Positions 17,199 to 26,448 of a stretch of 64,000 nt of DNA are shown here, piece after piece. Positions within the stretch are counted from its first letter, which is position 1; the number at the start of each line of letters is the position of its first letter. The DNA lies in NCBI GenBank assembly GCA_934277945.1, contig CAKQWA010000012.1:1-64000 (forward strand). Direction: 5' to 3'. The position numbers and the translations under genes are program-made. Below the pieces are notes generated by a model that ran no database searches, was not told the DNA's origin, and saw nothing but the letters and a program-made list of their open reading frames with translations. The DNA is from an uncultured Alphaproteobacteria bacterium. Its GTDB lineage: Bacteria; Pseudomonadota; Alphaproteobacteria; CAAGCB01; CAG-977.

Positions 17199-17735
17199 AT
17201 GTGCATCCGTCTTTTCATCAGTTTTTTCAAAATCGGACTGTTCACGTTCGGCGGCGGCTTCGCGATGCTGCCGCTGATGCGCGACGAGTTGATTAAAAAG
17301 CACGGCTGGATTACGGACGAGGAGTTGCTGGATTATTTTTCGTTAAGCCAATGCACCCCCGGCGTCATCGCCGTCAACGTGTCCACGTTCGTCGGATACA
17401 AAGTCAACGGCTGGCTGGGAGCGTTCGCGGCGACAAGCGCGGTCATTCTGCCGTCTTTGGTCGTCATTCTGTCCATCGCGTCGATTTTAAAGCAGTTCAT
17501 GGAAAATCCGTATGTGAACGCGGCGTTCAACGGCGTGCGGGTTGTCGTCGTCGCGCTGATGACGGACATTTTGCTGATGCTGCGCAAGAAAAATCTCGGC
17601 TCCGTACGCGCCGCCGTTTATTTCTGCGTCATGCTCCCGTTGGTGCTTTGGGGCGGTTTTTCGCCCGTCGCGGTCGTCGTGTGCACGTTCGCGTACAGTT
17701 TGATTTCCTCTAAAATCCGGCGGCGCGCGGCATGA
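17199..17735 (+). CDS. Chromate transporter family protein, first half (CHR domain)
   Basis: 178 residues and one CHR domain with about five or six membrane helices. FGGGFAMLPLMRDE near the N-terminus and TPGVIAVNVSTFVGYK around residue 55 are the family motifs. This is the short-chain form, in which two adjacent genes each supply one half and pair as an antiparallel heterodimer. The family exports chromate in some bacteria, but most members have no proven substrate. AAGGA lies 13 bases upstream of the ATG, which is rather far. Confidence 0.87.
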   Translation: MCIRLFISFFKIGLFTFGGGFAMLPLMRDELIKKHGWITDEELLDYFSLSQCTPGVIAVNVSTFVGYKVNGWLGAFAATSAVILPSLVVILSIASILKQFMENPYVNAAFNGVRVVVVALMTDILLMLRKKNLGSVRAAVYFCVMLPLVLWGGFSPVAVVVCTFAYSLISSKIRRRAA

Positions 17736-18250
17736 TTTACTGGCTGTTGTTTTACGAATTTTTCAAAATCGGGCTGTTCGCCATCGGCGGCGGGCTGGTC
17801 ACGATTTCGTTTTTGTTTGAACTGACGGAAAAATACGACTGGTTCACCGTCGAGGAACTGGCGAACATGGTCGCGGTCGGCGAATCGACCCCCGGTCCCA
17901 TCGGTGTGAACGTCGCGACGTTCGCGGGCTTTTCGTCCGCGGGGATTATCGGCGGCGTGATTGCGACGTTCGGGCTTGTCCTGCCGTCGTTTCTGACAAT
18001 CATTCTGGTGTCGAAAGCGCTGAACAGATACCGCAACAATTTCTATGTCGACAATCTGCTCGCCGATTTGCGCCCCGCCGTCACCGCGCTGATTGTCGCG
18101 GCGTGCGTCGGCATCGGCAAACTGGCGGTTTACGACTGGAAAACCGCGCTGGCGGGCGTTGTATTTTTCCTGTTGATACATTATGTCAAAATCAGTCCGG
18201 TGTTTTACATCATGGCGGGCGCGCTGGCGGGCGTCGTGTTTCAAATGTGA
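17732..18250 (+). CDS. Chromate transporter family protein, second half (CHR domain)
   Basis: 172 residues, the partner of the preceding gene, with the same motifs (IGGGLVTISFLFE and STPGPIGVNVATFAG). The two genes overlap by four bases (ATGA), as expected for a short-chain CHR pair that must be made in equal amounts. About five membrane segments are visible. The substrate is not known. Confidence 0.87.
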   Translation: MIYWLLFYEFFKIGLFAIGGGLVTISFLFELTEKYDWFTVEELANMVAVGESTPGPIGVNVATFAGFSSAGIIGGVIATFGLVLPSFLTIILVSKALNRYRNNFYVDNLLADLRPAVTALIVAACVGIGKLAVYDWKTALAGVVFFLLIHYVKISPVFYIMAGALAGVVFQM

Positions 18251-18271
18251 CGCGGCGCGAAAGGGGGAAAA

Positions 18272-19213
18272 ATGACAAAAAAGAAAATCAGCGTCACGAC
18301 AAGTTGCTTGAACGAGGCGCAAAATCTGCCCGAATTGTACGCGCGCGTCAAAGCCGTTTTTGCCAAGCGTCCGCAATACGATTGGGAATTGATTGTCGCG
18401 GACAACAAATCGACGGACGGCTCGCGCGACGTTCTGCGCGATTTGGCGGCGGCGGACAAGCGCGTCAAAGTCATTTTCAACGCCCGCAACTTCGGGCATA
18501 TCCGCTCGCCTATGAACGCTTTCTGTCAGGCGACGGGCGACGCCGTCGTCAATATGTGTTCCGATTTGCAAGAGCCGCCCGAACTGATAGACGAATTCAT
18601 CAATCAATGGGAAGCGGGCTTCAAGGTCGTGTGCGGGGTCAAGCCGAAAAGCCGCGAAAATCCGCTGATGTTCGCTTTGCGCCGGCTGTATTACAAGGCG
18701 ATCGCGCTTTTTTCCGACACGAAGCAGATTCAAAATTTCACGGGCTTCGGACTGTTCGACCGCTGTTTCGTCGACGCGTTCAAGGCGATGGACGACCCGT
18801 ATCCGTACTTTCGCGGGCTGATCGGCGAAATCGGCTATGATTGGGCGGAAGTCCCGTTCGTGCAGGAAAAACGCAGGCACGGCAAAACAAAAAACAATTT
18901 CCTGACACTGTACGACATGGCGATGACGGGCTTTGTCAACCATACGAAAATGCCGCTGCGTCTGGCGTCGTTTACGGGATTTTTCGTCGCGTTCGCCAGC
19001 CTGCTGGTCGCGTTCGTCTATCTGGTGATGAAACTGACGCATTGGGACACGTTCAATCTGGGCTTGGCGCCGCTTGTCGTCGGGCTGTTCTTTTTTTCAG
19101 CCGTTCAACTGATTTTCATCGGCATCATCGGCGAATATCTGGGCGCGGTGTGGACGCAGGTGCGTCATCGTCCTCTGGTCGTCGAGGAGGAGCGTTTGAA
19201 TTTTGACGATTGA
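18272..19213 (+). CDS. Membrane-bound glycosyltransferase family 2 (GtrB/DPM1-like)
   Basis: 313 residues: a GT-A domain beginning VTTSCLNEAQNLPELY, with the ADNKSTDGSRD nucleotide-binding strand and the acidic CSDLQEPPE segment that binds the metal and sugar nucleotide, then two C-terminal membrane helices (about residues 230-255 and 265-290). This is the layout of enzymes that load a sugar onto polyprenyl phosphate, as in GtrB and ArnC. The next gene encodes a GtrA-like flippase candidate, the usual partner. AAAGGGGG precedes the ATG. The sugar transferred is not known. Confidence 0.9.
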   Translation: MTKKKISVTTSCLNEAQNLPELYARVKAVFAKRPQYDWELIVADNKSTDGSRDVLRDLAAADKRVKVIFNARNFGHIRSPMNAFCQATGDAVVNMCSDLQEPPELIDEFINQWEAGFKVVCGVKPKSRENPLMFALRRLYYKAIALFSDTKQIQNFTGFGLFDRCFVDAFKAMDDPYPYFRGLIGEIGYDWAEVPFVQEKRRHGKTKNNFLTLYDMAMTGFVNHTKMPLRLASFTGFFVAFASLLVAFVYLVMKLTHWDTFNLGLAPLVVGLFFFSAVQLIFIGIIGEYLGAVWTQVRHRPLVVEEERLNFDD

Positions 19214-19616
19214 CCGGCGTTTCATCAATTACATCTTTGTCGGCGCGGTCAACACGGCTTTCGGGTACGGACTTTTCGCCCTGCTGGTGTACGCGACGCG
19301 CGGGCGGTACATGGTCGCGTCCGTCGTTTCGCAAATCGCGGGCGTGACGTTTTCCTACCTGACGTACAAATTCTTTGTTTTCAAAACAAAAGGGGATTAT
19401 CTGCGCGAATATGTCAAATGTTGGAGCGTTTACGGCGCCGCCGCCGCGCTGAACGTCGCCGCTTTGCCCGCGTGCGTGTGGATTCTGGATAAAATTTCGC
19501 CCGAAAGCCTGCGCGCGCTTGTGCCTTACGTCAGCGGTCTGATTGTGACCGGAATTACGGTTTTATTCAGTTGGTTCGGACATAAAAAAGTCACGTTCGG
19601 CGCGAAAAATCAGTAA
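19203..19616 (+). CDS. GtrA-like membrane protein
   Basis: 137 residues with four hydrophobic helices. FINYIFVGAVNTAFGYGLFALLV at the N-terminus and SYLTYKFFVF in the middle are the GtrA/DPMS family signatures. Proteins of this family are thought to help flip polyprenyl-linked sugars across the inner membrane. The likely start is TTG at 19203, overlapping the glycosyltransferase stop, behind a GAGGAGGAG tract. A third, gtr-type acceptor transferase is not next to it. The end overlaps truA by seven bases. Confidence 0.87.
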   Translation: MTIDRRFINYIFVGAVNTAFGYGLFALLVYATRGRYMVASVVSQIAGVTFSYLTYKFFVFKTKGDYLREYVKCWSVYGAAAALNVAALPACVWILDKISPESLRALVPYVSGLIVTGITVLFSWFGHKKVTFGAKNQ

Positions 19617-20347
19617 TAGGCGCGCTCGAAATACAAGCCTGCCGCGACCGCCGTCGGTCCGCCGAATTTGCGGTCTTTCGCCTCCATCGCGTCAATGACC
19701 CGCTGTTTGTCCCACAGCCCCTCGCCGACCAGTTTCAGCGTTCCCGTCAGGTTGCGCACCTGGTGGTGCAAAAACGATTGCGCTTTGAAATGTAACAATA
19801 TGACATCTTGTATTTTTTCGATTTCCAGAACGTCCAAAGTCTTGACGGGGGATTTCGCCTGACAGTGCGTCGCGCGGAACGTCGTGAAGTCGTGTTTGCC
19901 CAGAAAAACGCTTGCCGCGTCGCGCATTTTGTCCACGTCCAGTTCGGGCGCGACCCACCACACCCTGCCGTCTTCCAACGCGGGACGCGACCTCCGGTTC
20001 AGGATTTTGTAAACATAGGAGCGGGCTTTCGCGTCAAAGCGCGCGTGAAAATCGTCGGCGGCGATTTGCGCGCTCAACACGCTGATCGGCTGGGGGCGCA
20101 GATACGCGTTCAACGCCTGACACATATGAAAATCGTCCAGCGTTTTGGAGCAGTCGAAATGCGCCGTCATCGCCAGAGCGTGCACGCCCGCGTCCGTGCG
20201 TCCCGCGCCCGTGACGGTCGTTTTTTCGCCGCAAAAGCCGAAAACCGCCTTTTCGATTTCCTCTTGAATCGACGGTTCGTCGTTTTGCCGTTGCCAGCCC
20301 GCGTAATTCGTCCCGTCGTATTCGATTGTAATTTTATAACGCGGCAT
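19610..20347 (-). CDS. truA: tRNA pseudouridine(38-40) synthase
   Basis: 245 residues, full length for TruA, which isomerises uridines in the tRNA anticodon stem-loop. The YDGTNYAGWQRQ start and the catalytic aspartate in GRTDAGVHA are present, followed by the HDFTTFRA and HHQVRNLTGTL segments. Last gene of the def-fmt-truA unit; its start overlaps the fmt stop by 14 bases. Confidence 0.95.
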   Translation of the reverse strand: MPRYKITIEYDGTNYAGWQRQNDEPSIQEEIEKAVFGFCGEKTTVTGAGRTDAGVHALAMTAHFDCSKTLDDFHMCQALNAYLRPQPISVLSAQIAADDFHARFDAKARSYVYKILNRRSRPALEDGRVWWVAPELDVDKMRDAASVFLGKHDFTTFRATHCQAKSPVKTLDVLEIEKIQDVILLHFKAQSFLHHQVRNLTGTLKLVGEGLWDKQRVIDAMEAKDRKFGGPTAVAAGLYFERAYY

Positions 20348-21263
20348 TTTGCAGCACCGTTCCGACGGGGGCTTTAAATCCGTTTAAAAACACGGCGGCT
20401 TCCATCGCCGCTTTGCCCGCGCGCTTTAAAATCAGCGGGCGCAGGGCGTCCCGTCCGCACGCGATTGTGAATCTGTCGTCCAAAACCGTGCCGGCGGGCG
20501 CGTTCGCCGGATTTTCGACGATTTGCGCTTTTAAGACGGTGATGCGTTCGTCGCCGCACATGAACCACGCGGCAGGATACGGCGCCAATCCGCGCAGGCG
20601 GCAGTCGATTTTGCGCGCGGGCATCGTCCAGTCGATCGCCCCCTCCTCCTTGCTGATTTTGGGCGCGTGCGTCGCTTGGGACTCGTCCTGCCTGACGGGC
20701 GAGATTGTTCCTTTTTCAAGCGCGTCCAGCGTGTCGAGCATCCCCTGCGCGCCGATTTGCGCCAAGCGTTCGTACAGCGTTTCGGACGTGTCCTGTTCGG
20801 TAATCGGCGTTTTTAACCGCATCAGCATATCGCCCGTGTCCATGCCTTCGTCCATTTGCATGATTGTCACGCCGGTTTCAAAATCGCCCTCCATGACGGC
20901 GCGCTGAATGGGCGCCGCGCCGCGCCAGCGGGGAAGCAAAGAGCCGTGAATGTTCAAGCATCCGTACTTGAACGCGGACAGGAAAGCGGCGGGCAGAATC
21001 ATGCCGTAGGCGGCGACGACCGCGACGTCGGCTTTTAAACCGGCGAATTCTTGCGCGGCTTGCGGCGTGCGCAGGGTTTTCGGCGTGCGGACTTCGTAGC
21101 CTTTTTCCAAAGCGTAGGCGTGGACGGGCGAGGGGGTCAGTTTGTGACCGCGCCCCGCGGGTTTGGGTTCGCGCGTGTAAACGCAGAGAATGTCGTGCTT
21201 TTCGCCCAACGCTTTAAGCGCCGTCAAAGCGAATTCGGGCGTGCCCATAAAAACGATTTTCAT
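20334..21263 (-). CDS. fmt: Methionyl-tRNA formyltransferase
   Basis: 309 residues. Formylates initiator Met-tRNA using 10-formyl-THF. MKIVFMGTPEFA begins the Rossmann-like domain, and the folate-binding signature HGSLLPRWRGAAPIQRA is intact. The C-terminal OB-like tRNA-binding domain starts near residue 205. The frame continues far upstream, but that region belongs to def; the ATG at 21263 lies three bases after the def stop. def and fmt act as a pair: the formyl group added here is removed by the deformylase. Confidence 0.95.
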   Translation of the reverse strand: MKIVFMGTPEFALTALKALGEKHDILCVYTREPKPAGRGHKLTPSPVHAYALEKGYEVRTPKTLRTPQAAQEFAGLKADVAVVAAYGMILPAAFLSAFKYGCLNIHGSLLPRWRGAAPIQRAVMEGDFETGVTIMQMDEGMDTGDMLMRLKTPITEQDTSETLYERLAQIGAQGMLDTLDALEKGTISPVRQDESQATHAPKISKEEGAIDWTMPARKIDCRLRGLAPYPAAWFMCGDERITVLKAQIVENPANAPAGTVLDDRFTIACGRDALRPLILKRAGKAAMEAAVFLNGFKAPVGTVLQNAAL

Positions 21264-21265
21264 TT

Positions 21266-21802
21266 TCAGCCTTTTGATTTTTCGCCGCCGGATTCTTGAC
21301 AGCGGTGCATTTTTTCGACTTTGCGGCGAATCATGTCGCGTTTGAGTTTTGACAAGCGGTCGATGAACAGTTTGCCGTCCAAATGGTCGAGTTCGTGCTG
21401 GACGCAAACGGCGAGCAGTCCGTCGGCGTAGAGCGTTTGCGGATTGCCGTTTTCGTCCGTGTATTCGACGGTGACGGCTTCGTGCCGCTTGACTTCGGCG
21501 AACTGGTCGGGGACGGACAGGCATCCCTCCTCGTGCATGACGAACGAGTCCGACGCGTCCGTGATTTTCGGATTGATCATGCAGTACGGATGCGGATCTT
21601 CGCCCTTGCCCGCCACGTCGATGACGACCATGCGTTTGAGCACGCCGACCTGCACCGCCGCCAAGCCCACGCCGGGCGCGTCGTACATTGTTTCCAGCAT
21701 ATCTTGCAGAAGCGTTTTGATTTCGGGCGTGACCTCTTTGACGGGGGCGCTTTTGCGCTTCAACAAAGGATCGGGGATTTCAACAATTTTCAACAAAGCC
21801 AT
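21266..21802 (-). CDS. def: Peptide deformylase
   Basis: 178 residues. All three deformylase motifs are intact: GVGLAAVQ (residues 44-51), EGCLS (metal ligand Cys94) and QHELDH (His136 and His140 with the catalytic glutamate). Removes formyl from nascent proteins. First gene of the def-fmt-truA operon, with AGAGG before the ATG and a good promoter at 21823-21851. Confidence 0.96.
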   Translation of the reverse strand: MALLKIVEIPDPLLKRKSAPVKEVTPEIKTLLQDMLETMYDAPGVGLAAVQVGVLKRMVVIDVAGKGEDPHPYCMINPKITDASDSFVMHEEGCLSVPDQFAEVKRHEAVTVEYTDENGNPQTLYADGLLAVCVQHELDHLDGKLFIDRLSKLKRDMIRRKVEKMHRCQESGGEKSKG

Positions 21803-21822
21803 TTCGCACCTCTTTCCCTTTT

Positions 21823-21851
21823 TAGATATGGCATTGAACGCTTTGCGTCAA
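21823..21851 (-). promoter_or_regulatory. Predicted sigma-70 promoter of def-fmt-truA
   Basis: On the minus strand TTGACG (21846-21851), a 17-base spacer and TATCTA (21823-21828) lie 20-50 bases before def. The neighbouring T8/A9 tract at about 21861-21878 could act as an A/T-rich upstream element for this promoter and for alaS. Confidence 0.6.
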
Positions 21852-21947
21852 TAAAGATTCTTTTTTTTAAAAAAAAAGTGTTTCCCGCGCGATTTTAATG
21901 TATAACCACACTAAAATGCATTTTTTATCTTCAAAGAGGCTCTGTTG

Positions 21948-24569
21948 ATGATTACCACGAATCAAATCCGTTCGACGTTTTTGGATTATTTCAAGAAAAA
22001 CGACCATACCATTGTGCCGTCCAGCCCGCTGGTGCCGCACAACGACCCGACGCTGATGTTTACGAATTCGGGCATGGTGCAGTTTAAAAACATTTTCACG
22101 GGCAAGGAAAAGCGCGATTACGTCCGCGCCGCCGACGTGCAGAAATGCGTCCGCGCGGGCGGCAAGCACAACGATTTGGACAACGTGGGCTACACCGTGC
22201 GCCACCACACGTTCTTTGAAATGCTGGGGAATTGGAGTTTCGGCGATTATTTCAAGGAACGCGCCATTGAACTGGCGTGGAATCTGATTACAAAGGAATT
22301 CGGTCTGCCGAAAGAAAAACTGCTGGCGACCGTGTACGCGACCGACGACGAAGCCTACGGATTGTGGAAGAAAATCGCGGGATTCTCCGACGACAACATC
22401 ATTCGCATCCCGACGAAAGACAATTTCTGGATGATGGGCGACACCGGACCTTGCGGACCGTGTTCCGAAATCTTTTACGACCACGGCGAGCACATTTGGG
22501 GCGGGCGTCCCGGAACGCCGGAGGAAGACGGCGACCGCTTCGTCGAAATCTGGAATTTGGTGTTCATGCAAAACGAAATGCTGCAAGACGGTACGCTGGT
22601 CGATTTGCCGCACAAGTGCATCGACACGGGCATGGGCTTGGAACGCATCGCCGCCGTTCTGAACGGCACGAACGACAACTATGAAACCGACATTTTGAAG
22701 GGCCTGATCAACACGGCGGCGGGCTTTACGAACGCCGACCCGAACGGTCCGCACAAAATGTCCCTGCGCGTCATTGCGGATCATCTGCGTTCGGGCGGAT
22801 TCCTGATCGCCGACGGCGTGCTGCCCTCGAACGACGGACGCGGCTACGTTCTGCGCCGCATCATGCGCCGCGCGATGCGCCACGCCCACATGATCGGATG
22901 CAAAGAACCGCTGATGTGGCGTCTGGTGCCCGCTTTGGTGCGCGCGATGGGCGACGCGTATCCCGAACTGGTGCGCGCGCAGGCGCTGATTACCGAAACG
23001 TTCCGCCTGGAAGAAACGCGTTTCAGACAGACTCTTGACAGAGGCTTGAAACTTCTGGACGCGGAAAGCGCGAAACTGGGCGAAGACGGCGTTTTGAGCG
23101 GCGACGTCGCGTTCAAACTGTACGACACTTACGGCTTCCCTCTGGATTTGACGCAGGACGTGCTGCGTTCCGACAAGAAAACGGTGGATGTGGACGGTTT
23201 TGAAGCCGCGATGAAAAAACAAAAGCAGGAAGCCCGCAAAGCGTGGGCGGGGTCGGGCGAAACGGCGGACGAAGCCGTCTGGTTCGACGTGAAAGACAAA
23301 GTCGGCGCGACCGAATTTCTGGGCTATGAGTCGACCGACGTGCAGGGGTGCGTCGCCGCTTTGGTCAAAGACGGCAAAATCGTCGATGAAATCAAGGCGG
23401 GCGACGAAGCGTACGTCGTTGTCAACCAGACGTCGTTCTACGGCGAAATGGGCGGACAAATCGGCGATACGGGCGCAATGGCGCACGGCGACTGCAAAAT
23501 GAAAGTCATTGACGCGCAAAAGAAACTGGGCGTGATTACGGCGCACCGCGTCAAAGTCGAAAGCGGCGTTCTGAAAACGGGCGACGACGTGACGTTGAGC
23601 GTGGACGCGAAACGCCGCGCGGCGACGGCGCGCCACCACTCCGCGACGCATCTGCTGCAAGCGGCTTTGCGCAAAGTGCTGGGCGACCATGTGACGCAGA
23701 AAGGCTCGGCGGTTTCCCCCGATTCTTTGCGTTTCGACTTTTCACAACCGCGCCAAATTACGTTCGAGGAACTGCGCCGCGTCGAAGACATCGTGAACGA
23801 AGCGATTTTGAAGAATCTGCCCGTCGTGACGAAAATCATGCCTCCGCAGGAAGCGGTCAAGCAGGGCGCAATGGCTTTGTTCGGCGAAAAATACGGCGAC
23901 GAAGTCCGCGTCGTGTTCATGGGCGAGGGCGATGCGAACGTATCGACCGAATTGTGCGGCGGCACGCACGTTTCCCGCACGGGCGACATCGGTTCTTTGC
24001 GCATCATGTCCGAAAGCGCGCTGGCGGCGGGTGTTCGCCGCATTGAAGCGGTGACCGGCATGGCGGCGCTGGCTTACACCCGTTCGCGCGAAGATTTGCT
24101 GACCGCGGCGGCGGAAGCGGTGAAATCGCCGGTCAAGGAATTTCCCGCGCGCGCCAAAGCGTTGGTCGAAGAACGCAAAAAACTGGAAAAGGAACTGGTT
24201 GAAGCGCGTCAGAAAGCCGCGTCGGGCGACACGCAAAACGAAACGATCAACGGCGTGGGCTTTGTCGGCCGGACGCTGACGGACATTCCCGCCAAGGAAT
24301 TGAAAGGCATTGCCGACGGGCTGAAAAAGCAAATCGGTTCGGGCGTGGTCGCGCTGGCGTGCGCCGCGAACGGCAAAGTGTCCGTCATTGTCGGCGTGAC
24401 CGACGATTTGACAAGCCGCTTCAACGCCGTCGATTTGGTGCGCGAAGCCGCGATTGCCGTCGGAGGCAAGGGCGGCGGCGGGCGTCCGGACATGGCGCAG
24501 GCGGGCGGCGCGGACGCCTCGAAAATCGCTGATGCTTTGGCGGCGGTGAGAAAATGTTTGGAGGCTTGA
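21948..24569 (+). CDS. alaS: Alanine-tRNA ligase
   Basis: 873 residues, the normal length. The class II catalytic core spans roughly residues 1-450 ([49 protein letters not shown]). The editing domain carries the [12 protein letters not shown] zinc motif and [13 protein letters not shown], and the C-terminal domain ends in a [12 protein letters not shown] segment. ATG 21948 is taken; TTG one codon earlier is in frame. GAGG lies nine bases upstream. alr follows at once, so alanine activation and alanine racemisation are co-transcribed. Confidence 0.97.
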   Translation: MITTNQIRSTFLDYFKKNDHTIVPSSPLVPHNDPTLMFTNSGMVQFKNIFTGKEKRDYVRAADVQKCVRAGGKHNDLDNVGYTVRHHTFFEMLGNWSFGDYFKERAIELAWNLITKEFGLPKEKLLATVYATDDEAYGLWKKIAGFSDDNIIRIPTKDNFWMMGDTGPCGPCSEIFYDHGEHIWGGRPGTPEEDGDRFVEIWNLVFMQNEMLQDGTLVDLPHKCIDTGMGLERIAAVLNGTNDNYETDILKGLINTAAGFTNADPNGPHKMSLRVIADHLRSGGFLIADGVLPSNDGRGYVLRRIMRRAMRHAHMIGCKEPLMWRLVPALVRAMGDAYPELVRAQALITETFRLEETRFRQTLDRGLKLLDAESAKLGEDGVLSGDVAFKLYDTYGFPLDLTQDVLRSDKKTVDVDGFEAAMKKQKQEARKAWAGSGETADEAVWFDVKDKVGATEFLGYESTDVQGCVAALVKDGKIVDEIKAGDEAYVVVNQTSFYGEMGGQIGDTGAMAHGDCKMKVIDAQKKLGVITAHRVKVESGVLKTGDDVTLSVDAKRRAATARHHSATHLLQAALRKVLGDHVTQKGSAVSPDSLRFDFSQPRQITFEELRRVEDIVNEAILKNLPVVTKIMPPQEAVKQGAMALFGEKYGDEVRVVFMGEGDANVSTELCGGTHVSRTGDIGSLRIMSESALAAGVRRIEAVTGMAALAYTRSREDLLTAAAEAVKSPVKEFPARAKALVEERKKLEKELVEARQKAASGDTQNETINGVGFVGRTLTDIPAKELKGIADGLKKQIGSGVVALACAANGKVSVIVGVTDDLTSRFNAVDLVREAAIAVGGKGGGGRPDMAQAGGADASKIADALAAVRKCLEA

Positions 24570-24571
24570 CG

Positions 24572-25654
24572 ATGAAACCGCAGGAAGCGGGCGCGTTTCT
24601 GACGATTCATTTAAAGGCTCTTGCCGACAACTACCGCGCTTTGCAAACCCGCTTGGGCGAAACGGAATGCGGCGCGGTGCTGAAAGCCGACGCGTACGGT
24701 TTGGGCGCGGCGCAAATCGGCAAGACTTTGTATGACGCGGGATGCCGCCGCTTTTTCGTCGCTTACGGGTTCGAAGGCGCGAAATTGCGCGAAACCGTTC
24801 CGGCGGACGCGGACATTTTCGTGCTTCACGGCGTGTTCGCGCAGACCGAACAGGATTTTCGCGACGCGTCCCTGACTCCCGTTCTCAACACGCCGGAGCA
24901 ACTGAAACGCTGGTCGGATTTCGCGGCGCGGCGGGGTGAAAAACTGCCCTGCGCCCTGCACGTCGACACGGGCATGACGCGTCTGGCGTTCACCGGGGAG
25001 CAGGTGTTCGCGATGACGGCGGCGGATTTCACGCATCTGGACGTCAAAGTCGTGATAAGTCATCTGGCTTGCGGCGAAAGGGGCGACGCGATGAACGAAA
25101 CGCAGTTGCGCCAATTCGACAAATTGAGCGCGCGCCTGAAAACCGTTCTGCCGCCGTTCAAGGAAAGCCTGTCCGCGTCGTCGGGCATTTTCCTCGACGC
25201 GCCGTATCACAAGGATATCGCCCGCGCGGGCATCGTTTTGTACGGCTTTATGGAAAATCTGACGCCGGCGGTCGAATTGAAAGCGCGCATTTTGGAAATT
25301 CAAGACGTGCCGGCGGGCAAGACGATCGGGTACGGCGCGACGGCGGTCATGAAAAACGGCGGCAGGGTCGCGACCGTGTCCTTGGGCTACGGCGACGGCT
25401 ATCCGCGTTTGATGAGCAACGCCGGACACGCTTTCATCAACGGCAAAAAAGTCAACGTCATCGGGCGCATTTCCATGGATTTGACGATTCTTGACGTGTC
25501 GGATTTGTCCGAAGACGAACTGGCGGGCGCGGAATTTGCGGAATTCATCGGCAAATACGGCTCGCTGGCGGAACTGGCACAGGTCGCCAAGACGATCGAC
25601 TATGAATTTTTAACAAATCTGGGCAACCGTCTGTATCGCGTTTATACGGACTGA
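24572..25654 (+). CDS. alr: Alanine racemase
   Basis: 360 residues, PLP-dependent, making D-alanine for peptidoglycan. The PLP lysine is Lys38 in VLKADAYGLG, the C-terminal beta domain begins near GKTIGYGATAVM, and LGYGDGYPR and GRISMDLT follow. ATG 24572 is preferred because GGAGG lies seven bases before it; an upstream ATG inside alaS would lack a site. Two bases separate it from alaS. Confidence 0.95.
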   Translation: MKPQEAGAFLTIHLKALADNYRALQTRLGETECGAVLKADAYGLGAAQIGKTLYDAGCRRFFVAYGFEGAKLRETVPADADIFVLHGVFAQTEQDFRDASLTPVLNTPEQLKRWSDFAARRGEKLPCALHVDTGMTRLAFTGEQVFAMTAADFTHLDVKVVISHLACGERGDAMNETQLRQFDKLSARLKTVLPPFKESLSASSGIFLDAPYHKDIARAGIVLYGFMENLTPAVELKARILEIQDVPAGKTIGYGATAVMKNGGRVATVSLGYGDGYPRLMSNAGHAFINGKKVNVIGRISMDLTILDVSDLSEDELAGAEFAEFIGKYGSLAELAQVAKTIDYEFLTNLGNRLYRVYTD

Positions 25655-25665
25655 ACGGAGGCTTT

Positions 25666-26439
25666 ATGAACGTTTTTGCGCGTATCGGACACGTTTTCAT
25701 CAATTTCCTGCAAGCGTCGGGGCGGCTGGCTTTGTTCACGATGCACGCCGTGTCGTTTTGCGTGCGCCCGCCGTTTTATGTGCGGGCGACCGTTTCGCAG
25801 ATGATAGAAATCGGGTTTTACTCGCTGCCCGTCGTCGCGCTGACGACACTGTTTTCGGGCATGGTCATCGCGCTTCAATGCTATTCCGGCTTTTCGCAGT
25901 TAAACGCGGAAAGCGCGATCGCGTTCGTCGTCGTCATCACAATCGTGCGCGAACTGGGACCCGTCATGGCGGGGCTGATGGTCGCGGGACGCGTCGGGGC
26001 GGCGATGGCGGCGGAATTGGGCACGATGCGCGTGACCGAACAAATCGACGCGCTGACGACGCTGTCGACGAATCCGTATCGCTATCTGGTCGTGCCGCGT
26101 CTGCTGGGCGGCGTTTTGATGATGCCCGTTCTGGTGCTGATCGGCGACGTCATCGGCATTATGGGCGGCTATCTGGTCAGCGTTTACAAACTGGGCTTCA
26201 ACATGACGAACTACCTGTCGAACACTTGGAGTTACCTGACGCTGTCCGACATGGCGTCCAGCCTGACGAAAGCGGCGGTGTTCGGCTTTATCGTGACTTT
26301 GCTGGGCTGTTACAACGGATTTTATTCCAAAGGCGGCGCGGAGGGCGTCGGCAAGGCGACGACGAACGCGGTGGTCGCTTCCTCCGTTTTAATCATGATC
26401 GGCGACTATCTGCTGACGGAAATGTTTTTCACGAATTAA
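25666..26439 (+). CDS. mlaE: Phospholipid ABC transporter permease MlaE
   Basis: 257 residues, an MlaE/YrbE permease with about five or six membrane segments. VALTTLFSGMVIALQ, the ELGPVMAGLMVAGRVGAAMAAELGTMRVTEQIDAL coupling region and the final helices match the family. It forms the inner-membrane core that moves phospholipids to or from the outer membrane. Strong GGAGG before the ATG. It pairs with the ATPase gene downstream; no MCE-domain gene (mlaD) follows, so the substrate-binding ring would be encoded elsewhere. Confidence 0.92.
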   Translation: MNVFARIGHVFINFLQASGRLALFTMHAVSFCVRPPFYVRATVSQMIEIGFYSLPVVALTTLFSGMVIALQCYSGFSQLNAESAIAFVVVITIVRELGPVMAGLMVAGRVGAAMAAELGTMRVTEQIDALTTLSTNPYRYLVVPRLLGGVLMMPVLVLIGDVIGIMGGYLVSVYKLGFNMTNYLSNTWSYLTLSDMASSLTKAAVFGFIVTLLGCYNGFYSKGGAEGVGKATTNAVVASSVLIMIGDYLLTEMFFTN

Positions 26440-26448
26440 GGGGCGGGC

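Noticed and set aside
15843..17303. A 486-codon minus-strand frame over the RHH and exported-protein genes
   Set aside because: The plus-strand genes have overlapping starts and a signal peptide; the antisense frame has no start signal or domain.
21861..21878. T8/A9 tract as a terminator
   Set aside because: It lies between divergent promoters and has no GC-rich stem; an A/T-rich upstream element is more likely.
21867..23690. A 607-codon open frame on the minus strand across alaS
   Set aside because: It is opposite a fully conserved alaS and has Arg/Val/His-rich shadow composition typical of antisense frames in GC-rich genes.
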